This document shows positions 1 through 8,864 of a stretch of DNA of 46,705 nt, in pieces. Below the pieces are notes generated by a model. That model was not told where the DNA came from. It saw only the letters and a list, made by a program, of their open reading frames with translations, and searched no databases. The stretch spans positions 1-46,705 of the forward strand of contig CAZSIT010000018.1 in NCBI GenBank assembly GCA_964607165.1, in the 5' to 3' direction. Each line of letters opens with the position of its first letter. Position 1 is the stretch's first letter. The stretch comes from DSPP01 sp964607165. GTDB lineage: Bacteria > Zixibacteria > MSB-5A5 > DSPP01. The position numbers were made by a program, and so were the translations under genes.

Positions 1-54
1 CATCAATCCTCCTTATACGATTATACCTGTCCAAATCTTAAGTGGGGCACGACA
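1..54 (-). mobile_element. End of an IS3-family (IS150-like) insertion sequence, cut by the window edge
   Basis: Read on the minus strand, position 54 begins TGTCGTGCCCCAC and continues to TTGGACAGG. This resembles the terminal repeat of IS150-type IS3 elements (TGTACTGC...TTGGAC, recalled from the family). It is followed by an AAGGAGG ribosome site at about 8-14 and an ATG at 3..1, so a transposase orfA probably starts at the edge and runs out of the window. A closely similar terminus ends the window at 46652. Family assignment is inferred because no transposase is visible. Confidence 0.55.
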
Positions 55-62
55 GTTGTGTT

Positions 63-106
63 GGGAGTTACTCCCTACACCTGCGTCAGGAGTAACTCCT
101 GACGCA
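63..106. repeat. Two adjacent palindromic repeats
   Basis: GGGAGT-T-ACTCCC (63-75) is followed by CTAC, which is the signature of the window-wide palindrome family. It is followed by a perfect inverted repeat with 12-bp arms and a one-base centre (82-93, 95-106; arm TGCGTCAGGAGT). A near copy of the second palindrome lies at about 27573-27595, where it provides the end of accD. Confidence 0.8.
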
Positions 107-169
107 ACGACAATTTTAAGACAAAGAAACCTGAAACCCTGACCGCAAACGGGCGTAAGAATAACTGTG

Positions 170-1945
170 ATGTGGATGTGGCGCGCTCTGCGCCTAATTT
201 TATCCGTTATGGCCGGGGTTTTTCTTTCTTTTATTTTGGCCCGTGCCGACCAAACGGCCTTAGTTTCCTGGAAGGATTTTGAGTCGAAAGAACTGCGCGC
301 CGAGCGTTTTGAACTTCTTCGTCCGGCTACAGTTTCCATTCAAGGGATGGGCTTGAAGGTTTTTTATGACTATGACCGATCTCATAACGATCGTGATGAA
401 GCTTTGGCCTACGGTTGGATTCTGGATTTGGAAACGCGCAAGCCGGTCTGGTCGATGGCGCGCGAAATGAACCCGCCCAGAAGCGGCCACCAAAAGGGAA
501 TTGGCCGGGTGGACACCAAGCTCAACCTTCCCTCGGGAAAGTATGCGATTTACTACTATTGCGGCCTGGGTAAAGGGGATTCTTACAACTTCAGCTTTGA
601 CGAAGATGGGGAGAACTTTTTTGAAGGTTTGAAACGTTTTTTTAGAGGAAAGGATTTTTACCATTTTAACGAAAAAGACCGGCGCCGGCTCTATTTCACC
701 GCCAGCGCCGAGCGCAATCTTTTCCGTCCCTTAACTTCCGACCCCTTGGAGGCCAGGGCGGCGCTTTCGCGCACCCGGCCGCGCAATTCCAGCTACTCGA
801 GTGAAGATTTCAAGCTGAATCAACCGGCACTTTTTACCATCTACGCCATTGGTGAGTATGACCTTTCCAATAAGAAGATGGGGGATGGCGGTTACATCCA
901 GGACATCCGCACCCGCCGCAAAGTTTGGGAATTGACCAAAACCAACTCCGAGCCGGCCGGCGGCGCCGATAAAAATCTTAAATATTACGGCCAGGTATCG
1001 CTTCCAGCCGGAGACTACCAGCTGGTTTACTACACGGACGATTCGCATACCTACGGCGACTGGAACGCCGCTCCGCCTTACGACCCGGATTTTTGGGGGA
1101 TTACGCTTATCGCCGGTCCGGAGGAAAGAAAGAAAATCGCCACGCTGGAACGCGCCCAGGAGCCGGTGATTGTGCAGTTTTTGCGGGCGAAGGATAACGA
1201 ACTTTTATCCAGCGGTTTTACTTTGGCCAAAGCGATGGATTTGCACATTTACTCCATCGGGGAATACGACCACAGCAGCGACGGTTTTGTTGACTACGGT
1301 TTCATTGAAAACGCCTCCACCGGCCGGCGCTTATGGGAAATGAATAACGGCAATACGGAGCCGGCGGGCGGCGCCGGCAAAAACCGGATGTTCGATGGCG
1401 TGGTGCATTTTCCGGCGGGAGATTATGTGGTGCGGTATGTAACTGATGGCTCGCATTCTTACAACGACTGGAACTCCGCCGCCCCGTACGACCAGGAGCA
1501 TTGGGGAATTGTGGTGGCCGGAGTGCCCGGTAGTTTTGACGCCCGTTCCGTGCGTCCTTTTTCGGGAGATACCAAAGCCAAAAACGTGGTGGTGCAGATG
1601 ATTGGCTTGCGGGATGACGACGAGCAGGAGCAGCGTTTTCGTTTGACCAAAACAACCAATCTTAAAATTTACGCCATCGGGGAAGGCGCGCGCGATGATA
1701 TGTACGATTACGGCTGGATAGAGAACAACGAGACCGAGCGCACGGTGTGGGAGATGACCTGGCGCAATACCCTTCCAGCCGGGGGAGCTTCCAAAAATCG
1801 GATGTTCGATGATCAGGTTATTCTGCCGCCCGGCAGCTACACGGCGCATTTCGCCACCGATGGCAGCCATTCGACGGCCGATTGGAACGCTGCTCCCCCA
1901 AAAGACCCGTTCCACTGGGGAATTACCATTTCACTGGCGCAATGA
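170..1945 (+). CDS. Secreted protein with four copies of an unrecognised domain
   Basis: 591 residues. Residues 1-26 form a signal peptide (WRALRLILSVMAGVFLSFIL, then ARA before the likely cut), so the protein is exported. The mature part holds four homologous units at about 54-150, 221-315, 357-450 and 498-591. The last three are clear: each has a [YS]AIGE or YSIGE strand, a [YG]x[YF]IE/IQ strand, an xVWE or LWE motif, then PAGGAxKN, a PxGxY strand, a DxSHxxxDWNxAPPxDxxxWGI motif and a short strand. The first unit is degenerate (YGWILDLETRKPVW). The regular strand pattern suggests a beta-sandwich repeat. ATG at 170 was chosen over the adjacent GTG at 167; neither has a ribosome site. No family is recognised and no catalytic motif stands out. 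An envelope or surface role is inferred from export and repetition only. Confidence 0.85.
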   Translation: MWMWRALRLILSVMAGVFLSFILARADQTALVSWKDFESKELRAERFELLRPATVSIQGMGLKVFYDYDRSHNDRDEALAYGWILDLETRKPVWSMAREMNPPRSGHQKGIGRVDTKLNLPSGKYAIYYYCGLGKGDSYNFSFDEDGENFFEGLKRFFRGKDFYHFNEKDRRRLYFTASAERNLFRPLTSDPLEARAALSRTRPRNSSYSSEDFKLNQPALFTIYAIGEYDLSNKKMGDGGYIQDIRTRRKVWELTKTNSEPAGGADKNLKYYGQVSLPAGDYQLVYYTDDSHTYGDWNAAPPYDPDFWGITLIAGPEERKKIATLERAQEPVIVQFLRAKDNELLSSGFTLAKAMDLHIYSIGEYDHSSDGFVDYGFIENASTGRRLWEMNNGNTEPAGGAGKNRMFDGVVHFPAGDYVVRYVTDGSHSYNDWNSAAPYDQEHWGIVVAGVPGSFDARSVRPFSGDTKAKNVVVQMIGLRDDDEQEQRFRLTKTTNLKIYAIGEGARDDMYDYGWIENNETERTVWEMTWRNTLPAGGASKNRMFDDQVILPPGSYTAHFATDGSHSTADWNAAPPKDPFHWGITISLAQ

Positions 1946-2132
1946 ACGAATTGGCGGACAACCACTTACATCGGGAACTTTTTGCTGGCAGAGGGGTTAT
2001 AAAGAATGAGGGTCGAGGTCGGACAGACCGAACACTCGGCTCTCTTTGGAATACGCAGGAAGGGTATCTGACTCTCTTCGAGGGTCTCGCCCTTCCCACC
2101 AAGAGCCTCCCGCCCGCCATAGGCGGGTGGGA
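1946..2132. other. Noncoding flank of a scaffold gap, with a GC-rich hairpin
   Basis: No convincing gene is seen. An inverted repeat (CCCGCCCGCC, ATA, GGCGGGTGGG, about 2109-2130) stands directly at the gap edge and probably caused the assembly break. Open frames that cross the gap here are made by the Ns and are not real. Confidence 0.6.
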
Positions 2133-2232
2133 NNNNNNNNNNNNNNNNNNNNNNNNNNNNNNNNNNNNNNNNNNNNNNNNNNNNNNNNNNNNNNNNNNNN
2201 NNNNNNNNNNNNNNNNNNNNNNNNNNNNNNNN
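2133..2232. other. Assembly gap of 100 N
   Basis: Exactly 100 undetermined bases, the usual placeholder for a scaffold gap of unknown length. The 3' end of the GH57 gene lies inside it. Confidence 0.98.
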
Positions 2233-3924
2233 AAACGACTGGGCCGAAAAATCGAGAAATAAGTTGTCAGACTGTTCGCAATCGGATAAATAACTCCAGT
2301 CAGATTCCGCGAGGGGTATTCCATTCAAAATATCCTCCGCCATCTTCACCAGTCGGTTGAATTTTTCTAAATGTTCGTTAAAGCGCATCTTTGCGTAATC
2401 GCTGGCGGCGAAGGTGGAAATCAAAAACTGCCAGTCAGAAGATTCTAAAAGCAAAAGCTCGCGGCCCAGTTGAGTCAAAATTCTTTTAAGTTCAGTGTTA
2501 GCCGATTGTAATTTAACCAGCTCCAAATACTTTTTCTCTGCCGGATAAATTTTTTCCCAGGTCCAGGCGGTCTCTTTGTTCAGCCAGATGTAGTGATGCC
2601 CGCCTTCCCCCCAGGAGCCTTCGGGCAGACTTATTCGTTCGGTCGGAGGGAATTTTTCCAGCGCTTCTCCGGCAGTCATCAACGAGATTTGCGGATTTTG
2701 GCTGAACTTTTTCCAGACCGCTTTCAGAAACTGCGGCCCTTCAAACCACCAGTGGCCAAAAAGCTCGGTGTCATATAGTGCCGAAAGCACGCCGGGAGCT
2801 TTGTTTTTTTCTGAAAAGTTTTTCAACTGTTCCGCCACCAGTCCGACCATATGCGAAGCGTTTTCTTCGATGCGAGCATTTACGTTTTCAAGAACATACT
2901 CCTCTTTTTCCCCCAAGTCCGACTTGACTCGAGTCACCTTCCAATAACGCAGCCCGCCGGGGTAATGCTTTTTGTGGAAATCGAGATAGTTTCCGTCACC
3001 GGGATAGCCATGTTCCCCTGACCAAACCAAGAGAGTGGTCACCGGGTCGCGGGCAAAAACCGCCACCGGCTTTTTCTCTTTGGCTTCTCCAACCCAGTAC
3101 GACTGATAGGGACTCCGTTCACTTTCCGGGCGGATTTGGATTCCCTTAGCTTCCTGCTCACGGATAGCTCGCAAGACCGGAAAACGGTCGAAGTAAACCC
3201 CCAGCGCCTTGCCTCCCTTTAAAAGATGGCTGTCGATGAAAAAATATTCTACGCCGTTCTCCTGCAAAAATTCTTCGACTCCTTTGCGTATCATCGGTGT
3301 TTGGGTGTTTTCCCCCACTGGCGGCGACCAGACATACGAAGGACGATAGGCGCACTCCGGCAGCCAGATGCCTTTCGGGTTTTTACCAAAATGTTTGCGG
3401 TAGCTCTTTACCCCCTCTTTTACCTGTGCTTGAATGGAGTTATCGGTTCCCAAAAGCGGAAAATAGCCGTGCGTGGCGCCGCTGGTGATTATTTCAATTG
3501 CGCCTTCATCCTGCAGTTGGCGTAAAGGTGAAATCAGATTTCCGCCAAAGCGCTCGAAATACCATTCCTCGGCTTCCGTATAGAACCGTTGCCAAAAGCG
3601 GGCAACTTCGGCTCGGTTTTTTGATCCTTCTCGAACGAAGACCTCTGCATCCTTTCGCGCCGCTTCTTTTTTTTCTTTCAGATAAAAGCGCAGTTCACCT
3701 GCCAGCCGTGAATCGGCCAATTGCTCGGCTAAAACCGGCGTTACACCGATGGTCAGGCGGGCGGGAATTCCTTCCTCTTTCAGTTCGGTGAGACCTCGCA
3801 GAATGGGGACATAGCATTCGCAAACCGCTTCGCAGAGCCAATCGGTGCCGTGCGGCCAGCGGCCGTGTCCCAGAACGTAGGGAAGATGGGTATGTAGGAC
3901 TAAATTAAAAGCGCCCTGGCTCAT
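2233..3924 (-). CDS. GH57-family 1,4-alpha-glucan branching enzyme (3' end in gap)
   Basis: At least 564 residues are visible before the gap, close to or beyond the usual length of GH57 branching enzymes, so only a short tail is missing. The GH57 signature regions appear in order: HTHLPY (11-16), SGATHGYFPLL (148-158), GIWLPECAY (185-193, expected nucleophile Glu190) and LYDTELFGHWWFEG (383-396, expected acid/base Asp385). A DUF1957-type helical region follows (about 450-560). The family transfers alpha-1,4-glucan segments to make alpha-1,6 branches during glycogen synthesis in the cytoplasm. The ATG overlaps the stop of the upstream DUF3467 gene as ATGA, implying translational coupling. GH57 also includes amylopullulanases and 4-alpha-glucanotransferases, but the DUF1957-like tail favours branching enzyme. 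Confidence 0.85.
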
Positions 3925-4247
3925 TTGCCGGCGGAGCTTTGAAACCCGATTCCGCCCGGCCCTTTTTGGTCCTGCCCATAAACTTTTATCGCCCCGAACT
4001 GCCCCTCGTATTTTTTGACGTTGTCATCCAACGCCTGCTGGAGCAGTTTGACGTGCTGCGGGGTCATAATAATTCGGGCATAGACCTTGGTTTTGGCCTG
4101 TCCCGGCAGCAGGCGGGCGAAATCCAGAATGAACTCCGATGGGGAATGGGTAATCAAAACCCAGTTGGAATAAATTCCTTCGGCCTCCTTTTCCGGAAAC
4201 TCGAGATTGATTTGCTGTTGCATCGGCTGCGGTTGTTTGTCTGTCAT
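3921..4247 (-). CDS. DUF3467 domain protein
   Basis: 108 residues. Nearly the whole protein matches the DUF3467 pattern as I know it: a GIYSNWVLITHSPSEFILDF stretch at about 24-43, then a VYARIIMTPQH motif and a helix ending in YE. The function of the family is unknown. A strong AAAGGAGG ribosome site lies at 4253-4260, partly inside the tandem repeat array. The gene is first in a two-gene unit with the GH57 enzyme, with which it overlaps by four bases. The co-transcription hints at a part in glycogen metabolism or its control, but that is inference. Confidence 0.85.
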   Translation of the reverse strand: MTDKQPQPMQQQINLEFPEKEAEGIYSNWVLITHSPSEFILDFARLLPGQAKTKVYARIIMTPQHVKLLQQALDDNVKKYEGQFGAIKVYGQDQKGPGGIGFQSSAGK

Positions 4248-4257
4248 TGGTTCCTCC

Positions 4258-4558
4258 TTTCGACTTTGCTCAAGGTTTTCAACCTTTCGACTGCGCTCAA
4301 GGTCTTCGACCTTTCAATTACGCTCAAGGTNNNNNNNNNNNNNNNNNNNNNNNNNNNNNNNNNNNNNNNNNNNNNNNNNNNNNNNNNNNNNNNNNNNNNN
4401 NNNNNNNNNNNNNNNNNNNNNNNNNNNNNNTTTGCTCAAGGTTTTCAACCTTTCGACTTTGCTCAAGGTTTTCAACCTTTCGACTTTGCTCAAGGTTTTC
4501 AACCTTTCGACTGCGCTCAAGGTCTTCGACCTTTCAATTACGCTCAAGGTTTTCAACC
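4258..4558. repeat. 27-bp tandem repeat array with three alternating variants, interrupted by a gap
   Basis: Units of 27 bp start at 4258, 4285 and 4312 before the gap and at 4451, 4478, 4505 and 4532 after it, with one partial unit at 4431-4450. Three versions alternate: A (TTTCGACTTTGCTCAAGG, TTTTCAACC), B (CTGCGCTCAAGGTCTTCG) and C (AATTACGCTCAAGG). The visible order is A-B-C, gap, A-A-A-B-C. The array lies between divergent genes (DUF3467 and a helicase). There are no spacers, so it is not a CRISPR. Confidence 0.93.
4331..4430. other. Assembly gap of 100 N inside the tandem array
   Basis: 100 placeholder Ns. The repeat is visible on both sides, so the true copy number is unknown and probably larger than the visible eight units. 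Confidence 0.98.
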
Positions 4559-4586
4559 TTGTTTTAACCCAAAACAACAATATATT
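4559..4586 (+). promoter_or_regulatory. Candidate promoter of the helicase gene
   Basis: TTGTTT (4559-4564), a 16-base spacer and TATATT (4581-4586), directly after the last 27-bp repeat and 14 bases before the helicase ATG. An AAAGG ribosome site (4589-4593) lies between. Predicted by eye only. Confidence 0.45.
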
Positions 4587-4600
4587 CAAAAGGTTCAGGT

Positions 4601-6361
4601 ATGCAAAGAACGGAAGCCGTACAAGGAGTTAAAGAGAAATTCTCTCAGAATGGTATTAAAGCAAAACAGGCAGAAGAAAGGCGAAAATGCCTTGAAAAAA
4701 TTCTGAGGTCTACGGCAACGAAGAAACTAATAGTCGCTGGGCCGGGTACGGGCAAAACTTTTACTTTTGGGCAAATTCTACAGGCACAAAGGGCCGCAAA
4801 TAACCTTGCAATGACGTTTATAAACAAGCTCGTTGGTGATATGGAGTCAAAGCTGGGCGGAAGTGCAGAAGTAAAAACGTTTCATGCCTACTGTAAAAAA
4901 ATCTTGCATGAGCGATTTGGCGGGTTTGAACTAATTCCATTTTTGACGAAAGTAATAGAAAATGACGCGGAGTTGATGGGCGAAAATACGTTGGCGGATT
5001 TTGAGACAAAAATTCGAACTCTCGATGAAAACAGCTCCGAATTAGCTTTTTATTTAACTCGGGGTGATTACTATGGGGTCGTGGGTTTCGACGATTCTGT
5101 CTATAGGCTTTATAAATTTTCAAGAGAGAAACCCGATATCATTCCTAATTTTGACCAAATTGTAATCGATGAGTTTCAAGACTTCAATCCCTTAGAAGTC
5201 GCGTTTATATCAGAGCTAGAAAAAAAGGGGTCAATTTTAATAGTTGGCGATGACGATCAGGCCGTCTACGATGGACGCGCTGCTTCTCCCGTGTACTTGC
5301 GGAATATGTTCACTTCTGGTAATTATTCTATATTTGAACTCCCCTTTTGCAGTCGATGCCCTGAGGTAATCGTAAATGCTACTAAGGCTGTCATAAAAAA
5401 GGCAGAGGATAACGGATATTTAAATGGAAGACTGCCGAAGCGTTTTGAATGCTATCTTGCAGATAAAGAACGGGATAGCATTAAATATCCGAAGATAATC
5501 ACTGTGCAATGTTCGGTTGGAACTGTCGTTTCGAAATATTTGGCTAGCGAGATAGAAAAGATTGATCCCGGCGATATTTCTGAATCTCATAGGACTGGGG
5601 AGGAGTATCCTACTGTTTTAGTCATAGGGCCACGGCAATACCTTCAGGAAGCTGACAAACAGTTGCGATTAGTCTATCCACAAGTGTCCTATATACGGAG
5701 AAAGGAGATTGATTACAGTGTTATTGATGGCTATGAACAGATTCTTAAAGATGAAAAGTCAAATCTTGGATGGCGGATTCTTATGCAATTCTTTTGCAAT
5801 GTGGGGGAGCAAAAGAAAATCTTGGCGAAAACAGCAAGTAATACTCCCATGGTTGAATTGTTGGGCGCGGAACTTGTAAAGGGTCACAAGTTTGTTGTTG
5901 AAATGATTAAGAAAATAAAAAATGGTGAAAAAATAACTTCCCGTGAGAAGACTAAATTAAATCAGGTGGCTGGCTCATATTTAGGGGACATATTAAAGCA
6001 TTTTTCGCCGACCGAGAAAGCGAAAGAAAGTGAAACAGATAAAACGAAGCCCGCAATTTTATTGACATCTTTTAAGGGATGTAAAGGGCTATCAGCCGGC
6101 CATGTGTTTATTGTAGGAATGAATGACGGTTCGATGCCTAAAAATGTGTCCGATATTCAAGACGTTGAAATTTCTGAGTTTATTGTTGCGTTGACGAGAA
6201 CAAGAAAGCAATGCCATATCATTTCGGATAAATGGCTAATTGCGCCAAGGGGTAAGGACGGAAACTTTATACCTTCATTTCAAAAATCAGTTTTTATTTC
6301 TTGGCTGCCAAGCAATTTGATTGAAGACAGGGGCAGTAAAAAAGCAGCGGATTTTATATAA
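4601..6361 (+). CDS. UvrD/Rep-like superfamily 1 DNA helicase, compact form
   Basis: 586 residues. The SF1A motifs are clear: Walker A GPGTGKT (47-53), TFHAYC (93-98), Walker B VIDEFQD (188-194), GDDDQAVYDG (216-225), LPFCSRCP, a motif V region near 480-505 (LLTSFKGCKGLSAGHVF) and motif VI ALTRTRKQ. These couple ATP hydrolysis to 3'-5' unwinding in UvrD, Rep and PcrA. It is shorter than UvrD (about 720), so the 1B/2B insertions are reduced, and no nuclease domain is seen. It is visibly richer in A+T than the genes around it and stands alone next to a repeat array, which suggests horizontal acquisition. Repair or phage defence are both possible; the specific job is unknown. The ATG was chosen for the AAAGG site seven bases upstream. 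Confidence 0.85.
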   Translation: MQRTEAVQGVKEKFSQNGIKAKQAEERRKCLEKILRSTATKKLIVAGPGTGKTFTFGQILQAQRAANNLAMTFINKLVGDMESKLGGSAEVKTFHAYCKKILHERFGGFELIPFLTKVIENDAELMGENTLADFETKIRTLDENSSELAFYLTRGDYYGVVGFDDSVYRLYKFSREKPDIIPNFDQIVIDEFQDFNPLEVAFISELEKKGSILIVGDDDQAVYDGRAASPVYLRNMFTSGNYSIFELPFCSRCPEVIVNATKAVIKKAEDNGYLNGRLPKRFECYLADKERDSIKYPKIITVQCSVGTVVSKYLASEIEKIDPGDISESHRTGEEYPTVLVIGPRQYLQEADKQLRLVYPQVSYIRRKEIDYSVIDGYEQILKDEKSNLGWRILMQFFCNVGEQKKILAKTASNTPMVELLGAELVKGHKFVVEMIKKIKNGEKITSREKTKLNQVAGSYLGDILKHFSPTEKAKESETDKTKPAILLTSFKGCKGLSAGHVFIVGMNDGSMPKNVSDIQDVEISEFIVALTRTRKQCHIISDKWLIAPRGKDGNFIPSFQKSVFISWLPSNLIEDRGSKKAADFI

Positions 6362-6368
6362 TTTTCAT

Positions 6369-7361
6369 ATGACTGAAACCATAAGAATTTCCCGCTTCAA
6401 ACAAATCCTTTCCCGGATGGGGAAAAAACCGGTCGTGGTTCTGGGGGATTTGATGCTGGACGAATATATCTGGGGAAACGTCAGCCGGATTTCACCGGAA
6501 GCGCCGGTGCCGGTGGTGGAAGTTTCCTCCCGGACGCTTAAGCTGGGTGGGGCGGCCAACGTCGCTTCCAACTTGCGGGCTTTAGGGCATCCGGTCTTTC
6601 TTTTCGGTTTGGTGGGCAAAGATGACAGGGGAGCAACTTTGCGCAGGCTGCTTTCGCAAACGAAAATTGACGCAAGCGGGGTATTGGCCTCCGCTCTTTC
6701 TCCCACCATCACCAAAACCCGTATAATGGCTCATTCCCAACAAGTGGTGCGGGTGGATTACGAAAAGCTGGAAGAACTGAACGGCCTTTTGCTGGAAAAG
6801 ATTTTAACCAAGTTGAAAGCCAAATTAGCTCGTGCACAATTTTTAATCATTTCGGACTACGGCAAGGGAGTCATCACCAAGCTGCTTTTGGACGAGCTTT
6901 TGGATTACTGCCAGAGAAGAAAAATTTTCGTCGCCGTGGATCCCAAAGAAACCCATTTTCACGAATATCACGGAGTCTCGGTGGTTACCCCCAACCATCA
7001 TGAAGCCGGCTTTGCCTATGGCAAAAGGATTCGCGACCATCAGACGTTAAAAGAAGCGGCTTTCGGGCTTTTGAAAAAGCTGCAGGCGGAATCGATGCTG
7101 ATTACGCTGGGGGAAAAGGGAATGTCGCTTTTTGCGAGGAGAAGAGAACATTATTTCCCGGCGCGCGCCAAAAAAGTTTACGACGTCACCGGCGCCGGCG
7201 ACACGGTAGTGGCGGCTTTCACCTCCGCCGTTTCGGGCGGAGCGACCCTGCCGGAAGCGGCTTACCTCTCCAATCGCGCCGCCGGTCTGGTAATCGAGGA
7301 ATTGGGCACGGCCCAAGTCACTAAAAAGCGGCTTTTGGCGGAAATCGAAGCGGAGCTGTAA
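6369..7361 (+). CDS. rfaE1: D-glycero-beta-D-manno-heptose-7-phosphate kinase
   Basis: 330 residues of the PfkB/ribokinase fold. LGDLMLDEYIWG lies near 25-36, the substrate loop LGGAANVASNL at 59-69, and the GAGDT anion hole with catalytic Asp278 near the C-terminus. The enzyme phosphorylates heptose-7-phosphate at C1 on the way to ADP-heptose for lipopolysaccharide core. In E. coli it is the N-terminal half of HldE; here it is a separate gene directly followed by the adenylyltransferase. The start at 6369 is where homology begins; a longer frame from 6321 would overlap the helicase. A TATAAT sits six bases upstream but has no -35 partner. Confidence 0.9.
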   Translation: MTETIRISRFKQILSRMGKKPVVVLGDLMLDEYIWGNVSRISPEAPVPVVEVSSRTLKLGGAANVASNLRALGHPVFLFGLVGKDDRGATLRRLLSQTKIDASGVLASALSPTITKTRIMAHSQQVVRVDYEKLEELNGLLLEKILTKLKAKLARAQFLIISDYGKGVITKLLLDELLDYCQRRKIFVAVDPKETHFHEYHGVSVVTPNHHEAGFAYGKRIRDHQTLKEAAFGLLKKLQAESMLITLGEKGMSLFARRREHYFPARAKKVYDVTGAGDTVVAAFTSAVSGGATLPEAAYLSNRAAGLVIEELGTAQVTKKRLLAEIEAEL

Positions 7362-7826
7362 TTGCTGGTTTCACTCTCCATTTTGGTTCGAAAAGTTCGC
7401 CGGCTGAAAAAGCAAAAGAAAAAAATCGTTTTCACGAACGGCTGTTTTGACCTTCTACACGCCGGCCATATTCGGCTTTTGAAAAAGGCAAAGAGTTTGG
7501 GGGATATTTTAATAGTCGGGATAAACAGCGACGGCTCTGCTCGAAAATTAAAGGGCCCCGGGCGGCCGGTAGTATCAGAGAAGGGCCGAGCCCAAGTTAT
7601 GTCTGCTGTTCGCTATGTTGACTATGTAGTTTTGTTTTCCGAGCCGACTCCAATGAAACTAATACAAGTTCTCTCCCCCGACATTTTGATTAAAGGCGCC
7701 GATTACGAAAAGTCGGCTATCGTCGGCGCCGACTGGGTGGAATCTTATAGGGGGAGGGTGGTTCGGGTCCCTCTGCTCAAGGGCCGGAGCAGTTCCGTTA
7801 TTTTGAAGAAACTAAAGCAGTTATAG
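7362..7826 (+). CDS. rfaE2: D-glycero-beta-D-manno-heptose 1-phosphate adenylyltransferase
   Basis: 154 residues, normal for the stand-alone enzyme. The nucleotidyltransferase motif FTNGCFDLLHAGHI (HxGH) and INSDGSARKLKGPGRPV are plain. It transfers AMP to heptose-1-phosphate to make ADP-heptose. A TTG at 7362, abutting the rfaE1 stop, is the most upstream start and gives the expected N-terminal helix. No better start is in reach, so tight coupling to rfaE1 is likely. Together the two genes do the work of bifunctional HldE. Confidence 0.9.
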   Translation: MLVSLSILVRKVRRLKKQKKKIVFTNGCFDLLHAGHIRLLKKAKSLGDILIVGINSDGSARKLKGPGRPVVSEKGRAQVMSAVRYVDYVVLFSEPTPMKLIQVLSPDILIKGADYEKSAIVGADWVESYRGRVVRVPLLKGRSSSVILKKLKQL

Positions 7827-7890
7827 CTTACTGTTTTGAGTAAAATGGAGTTCCGGTAAACGCCTGTGCACCAAGAAGTTGCCTTTTTGC

Positions 7891-7919
7891 TTGACTTTCT
7901 CGGTTAAGTTAGGTTAATT
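7891..7919 (+). promoter_or_regulatory. Candidate promoter of the TPR gene
   Basis: TTGACT (7891-7896), a 17-base spacer and TTAATT (7914-7919), about 60 bases before the ATG at 7980. The leader contains no clear ribosome site. Confidence 0.4.
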
Positions 7920-7979
7920 TTCAACTAATGTGCGACCGAAAAGGACGCCGTAGGTATAGCCGCGTTTAACCTGACAGCT

Positions 7980-8864
7980 ATGGATTGGAAAACTGACAAA
8001 GTAGATTACTATCTCGAGCAAGCCGGGCGGCCGGAAAATCAAATGTTTTTTGCCCGTATAGCCGATCGGCTTTTGGAACTGGGGAAACCGGGAGAAGCGG
8101 CAGCTTTGTGCGAACAGAATATCGGCCGGGTGCCCTGCTATCTATCCGGGCTTATCATCCTGGGCCAAAGTTATCTGGCTCTAAAGGAGTATGGGAAGGC
8201 GCGCGAAGCATTAAATCTGGTGCTTAAACAGGACCCGGACAATTTGAAAGCACTTTATCTTTTGGGGCAGGTGGCAGAGAACTCCGGGGACACCCTTTTG
8301 GCCTTTTCTTTTTATGAACGAGTTTTGGAAGCGGACCCGTATTGCCAAGAGGCAGGCTCCGAGGCGGAAAAACTTCGCAAGGAATTGGAAAGTAAAGACT
8401 TTGTTCCGGCGGCAGCGCCCCAACGGATAGAAAAAGTGCCCGCCTCCGTAGTCATATCCTCCCTGCCGGTCGAAGAGCATCAACCCGCGCAGCAAGAGCA
8501 TCATAAGCCGGAGAAAATTAAATCGGCCTGGAAGGATACCTCCGACGAATTTATGGTCGCCAAAGAAGTAAGCGTGGATACACATTTGGTTGGAATGGAG
8601 CCGGCCAAAGTCGAAAAACCGCCCGAGCCAATGATTAGCGCTTCCAGCACTTCCTCGAAGGACCTGGAAACTCCTGTGCCGGCAGCCGTTCCCAAGCCGC
8701 TTTTTGAAACCGCATCGATAGCCGAGATTTACGCCAAGCAGGGGCTTTTTGAGCTGGCTTTGAGGGTGTATCGAAAATTATTAAATACGAATCCGGAGGA
8801 AGGGTTGTATAAGAATAGGATAAAAGAGTTGGAAAAGAAAGTTCTGGAACAGCAGAAGAAATGA
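7980..8864 (+). CDS. Tetratricopeptide repeat protein
   Basis: 294 residues without a signal peptide, so cytoplasmic. At least three TPR units occupy about 20-130 (GQSYLALKEYGKAREALNLV and ALYLLGQVAENSGDTLLAFS are typical helices). A Pro/Glu-rich linker (about 140-235) leads to a final TPR-like unit (IAEIYAKQGLFELALRVYRK, about 245-265) and a Lys/Glu-rich coiled tail. TPR arrays bind other proteins; the partner is unknown. The stop overlaps the next gene's ATG (8861), so this gene and the peptidase are translationally coupled. Confidence 0.85.
   Translation: MDWKTDKVDYYLEQAGRPENQMFFARIADRLLELGKPGEAAALCEQNIGRVPCYLSGLIILGQSYLALKEYGKAREALNLVLKQDPDNLKALYLLGQVAENSGDTLLAFSFYERVLEADPYCQEAGSEAEKLRKELESKDFVPAAAPQRIEKVPASVVISSLPVEEHQPAQQEHHKPEKIKSAWKDTSDEFMVAKEVSVDTHLVGMEPAKVEKPPEPMISASSTSSKDLETPVPAAVPKPLFETASIAEIYAKQGLFELALRVYRKLLNTNPEEGLYKNRIKELEKKVLEQQKK

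Noticed and set aside
1966..2360. Open frames crossing the N gap, including a 652-residue version of the GH57 protein
   Set aside because: The Ns are translated as unknown residues. The sequence left of the gap is repeat-like and shows no homology to GH57 tails.
4258..4558. CRISPR array
   Set aside because: The 27-bp units follow each other without spacers, vary in three fixed ways, and no cas gene is in the window.
6321..6368. Extended N-terminus of rfaE1 from 6321, and a TATAAT at 6357 as its promoter
   Set aside because: The extension overlaps the helicase and is not part of the kinase family. The -10-like box has no matching -35.
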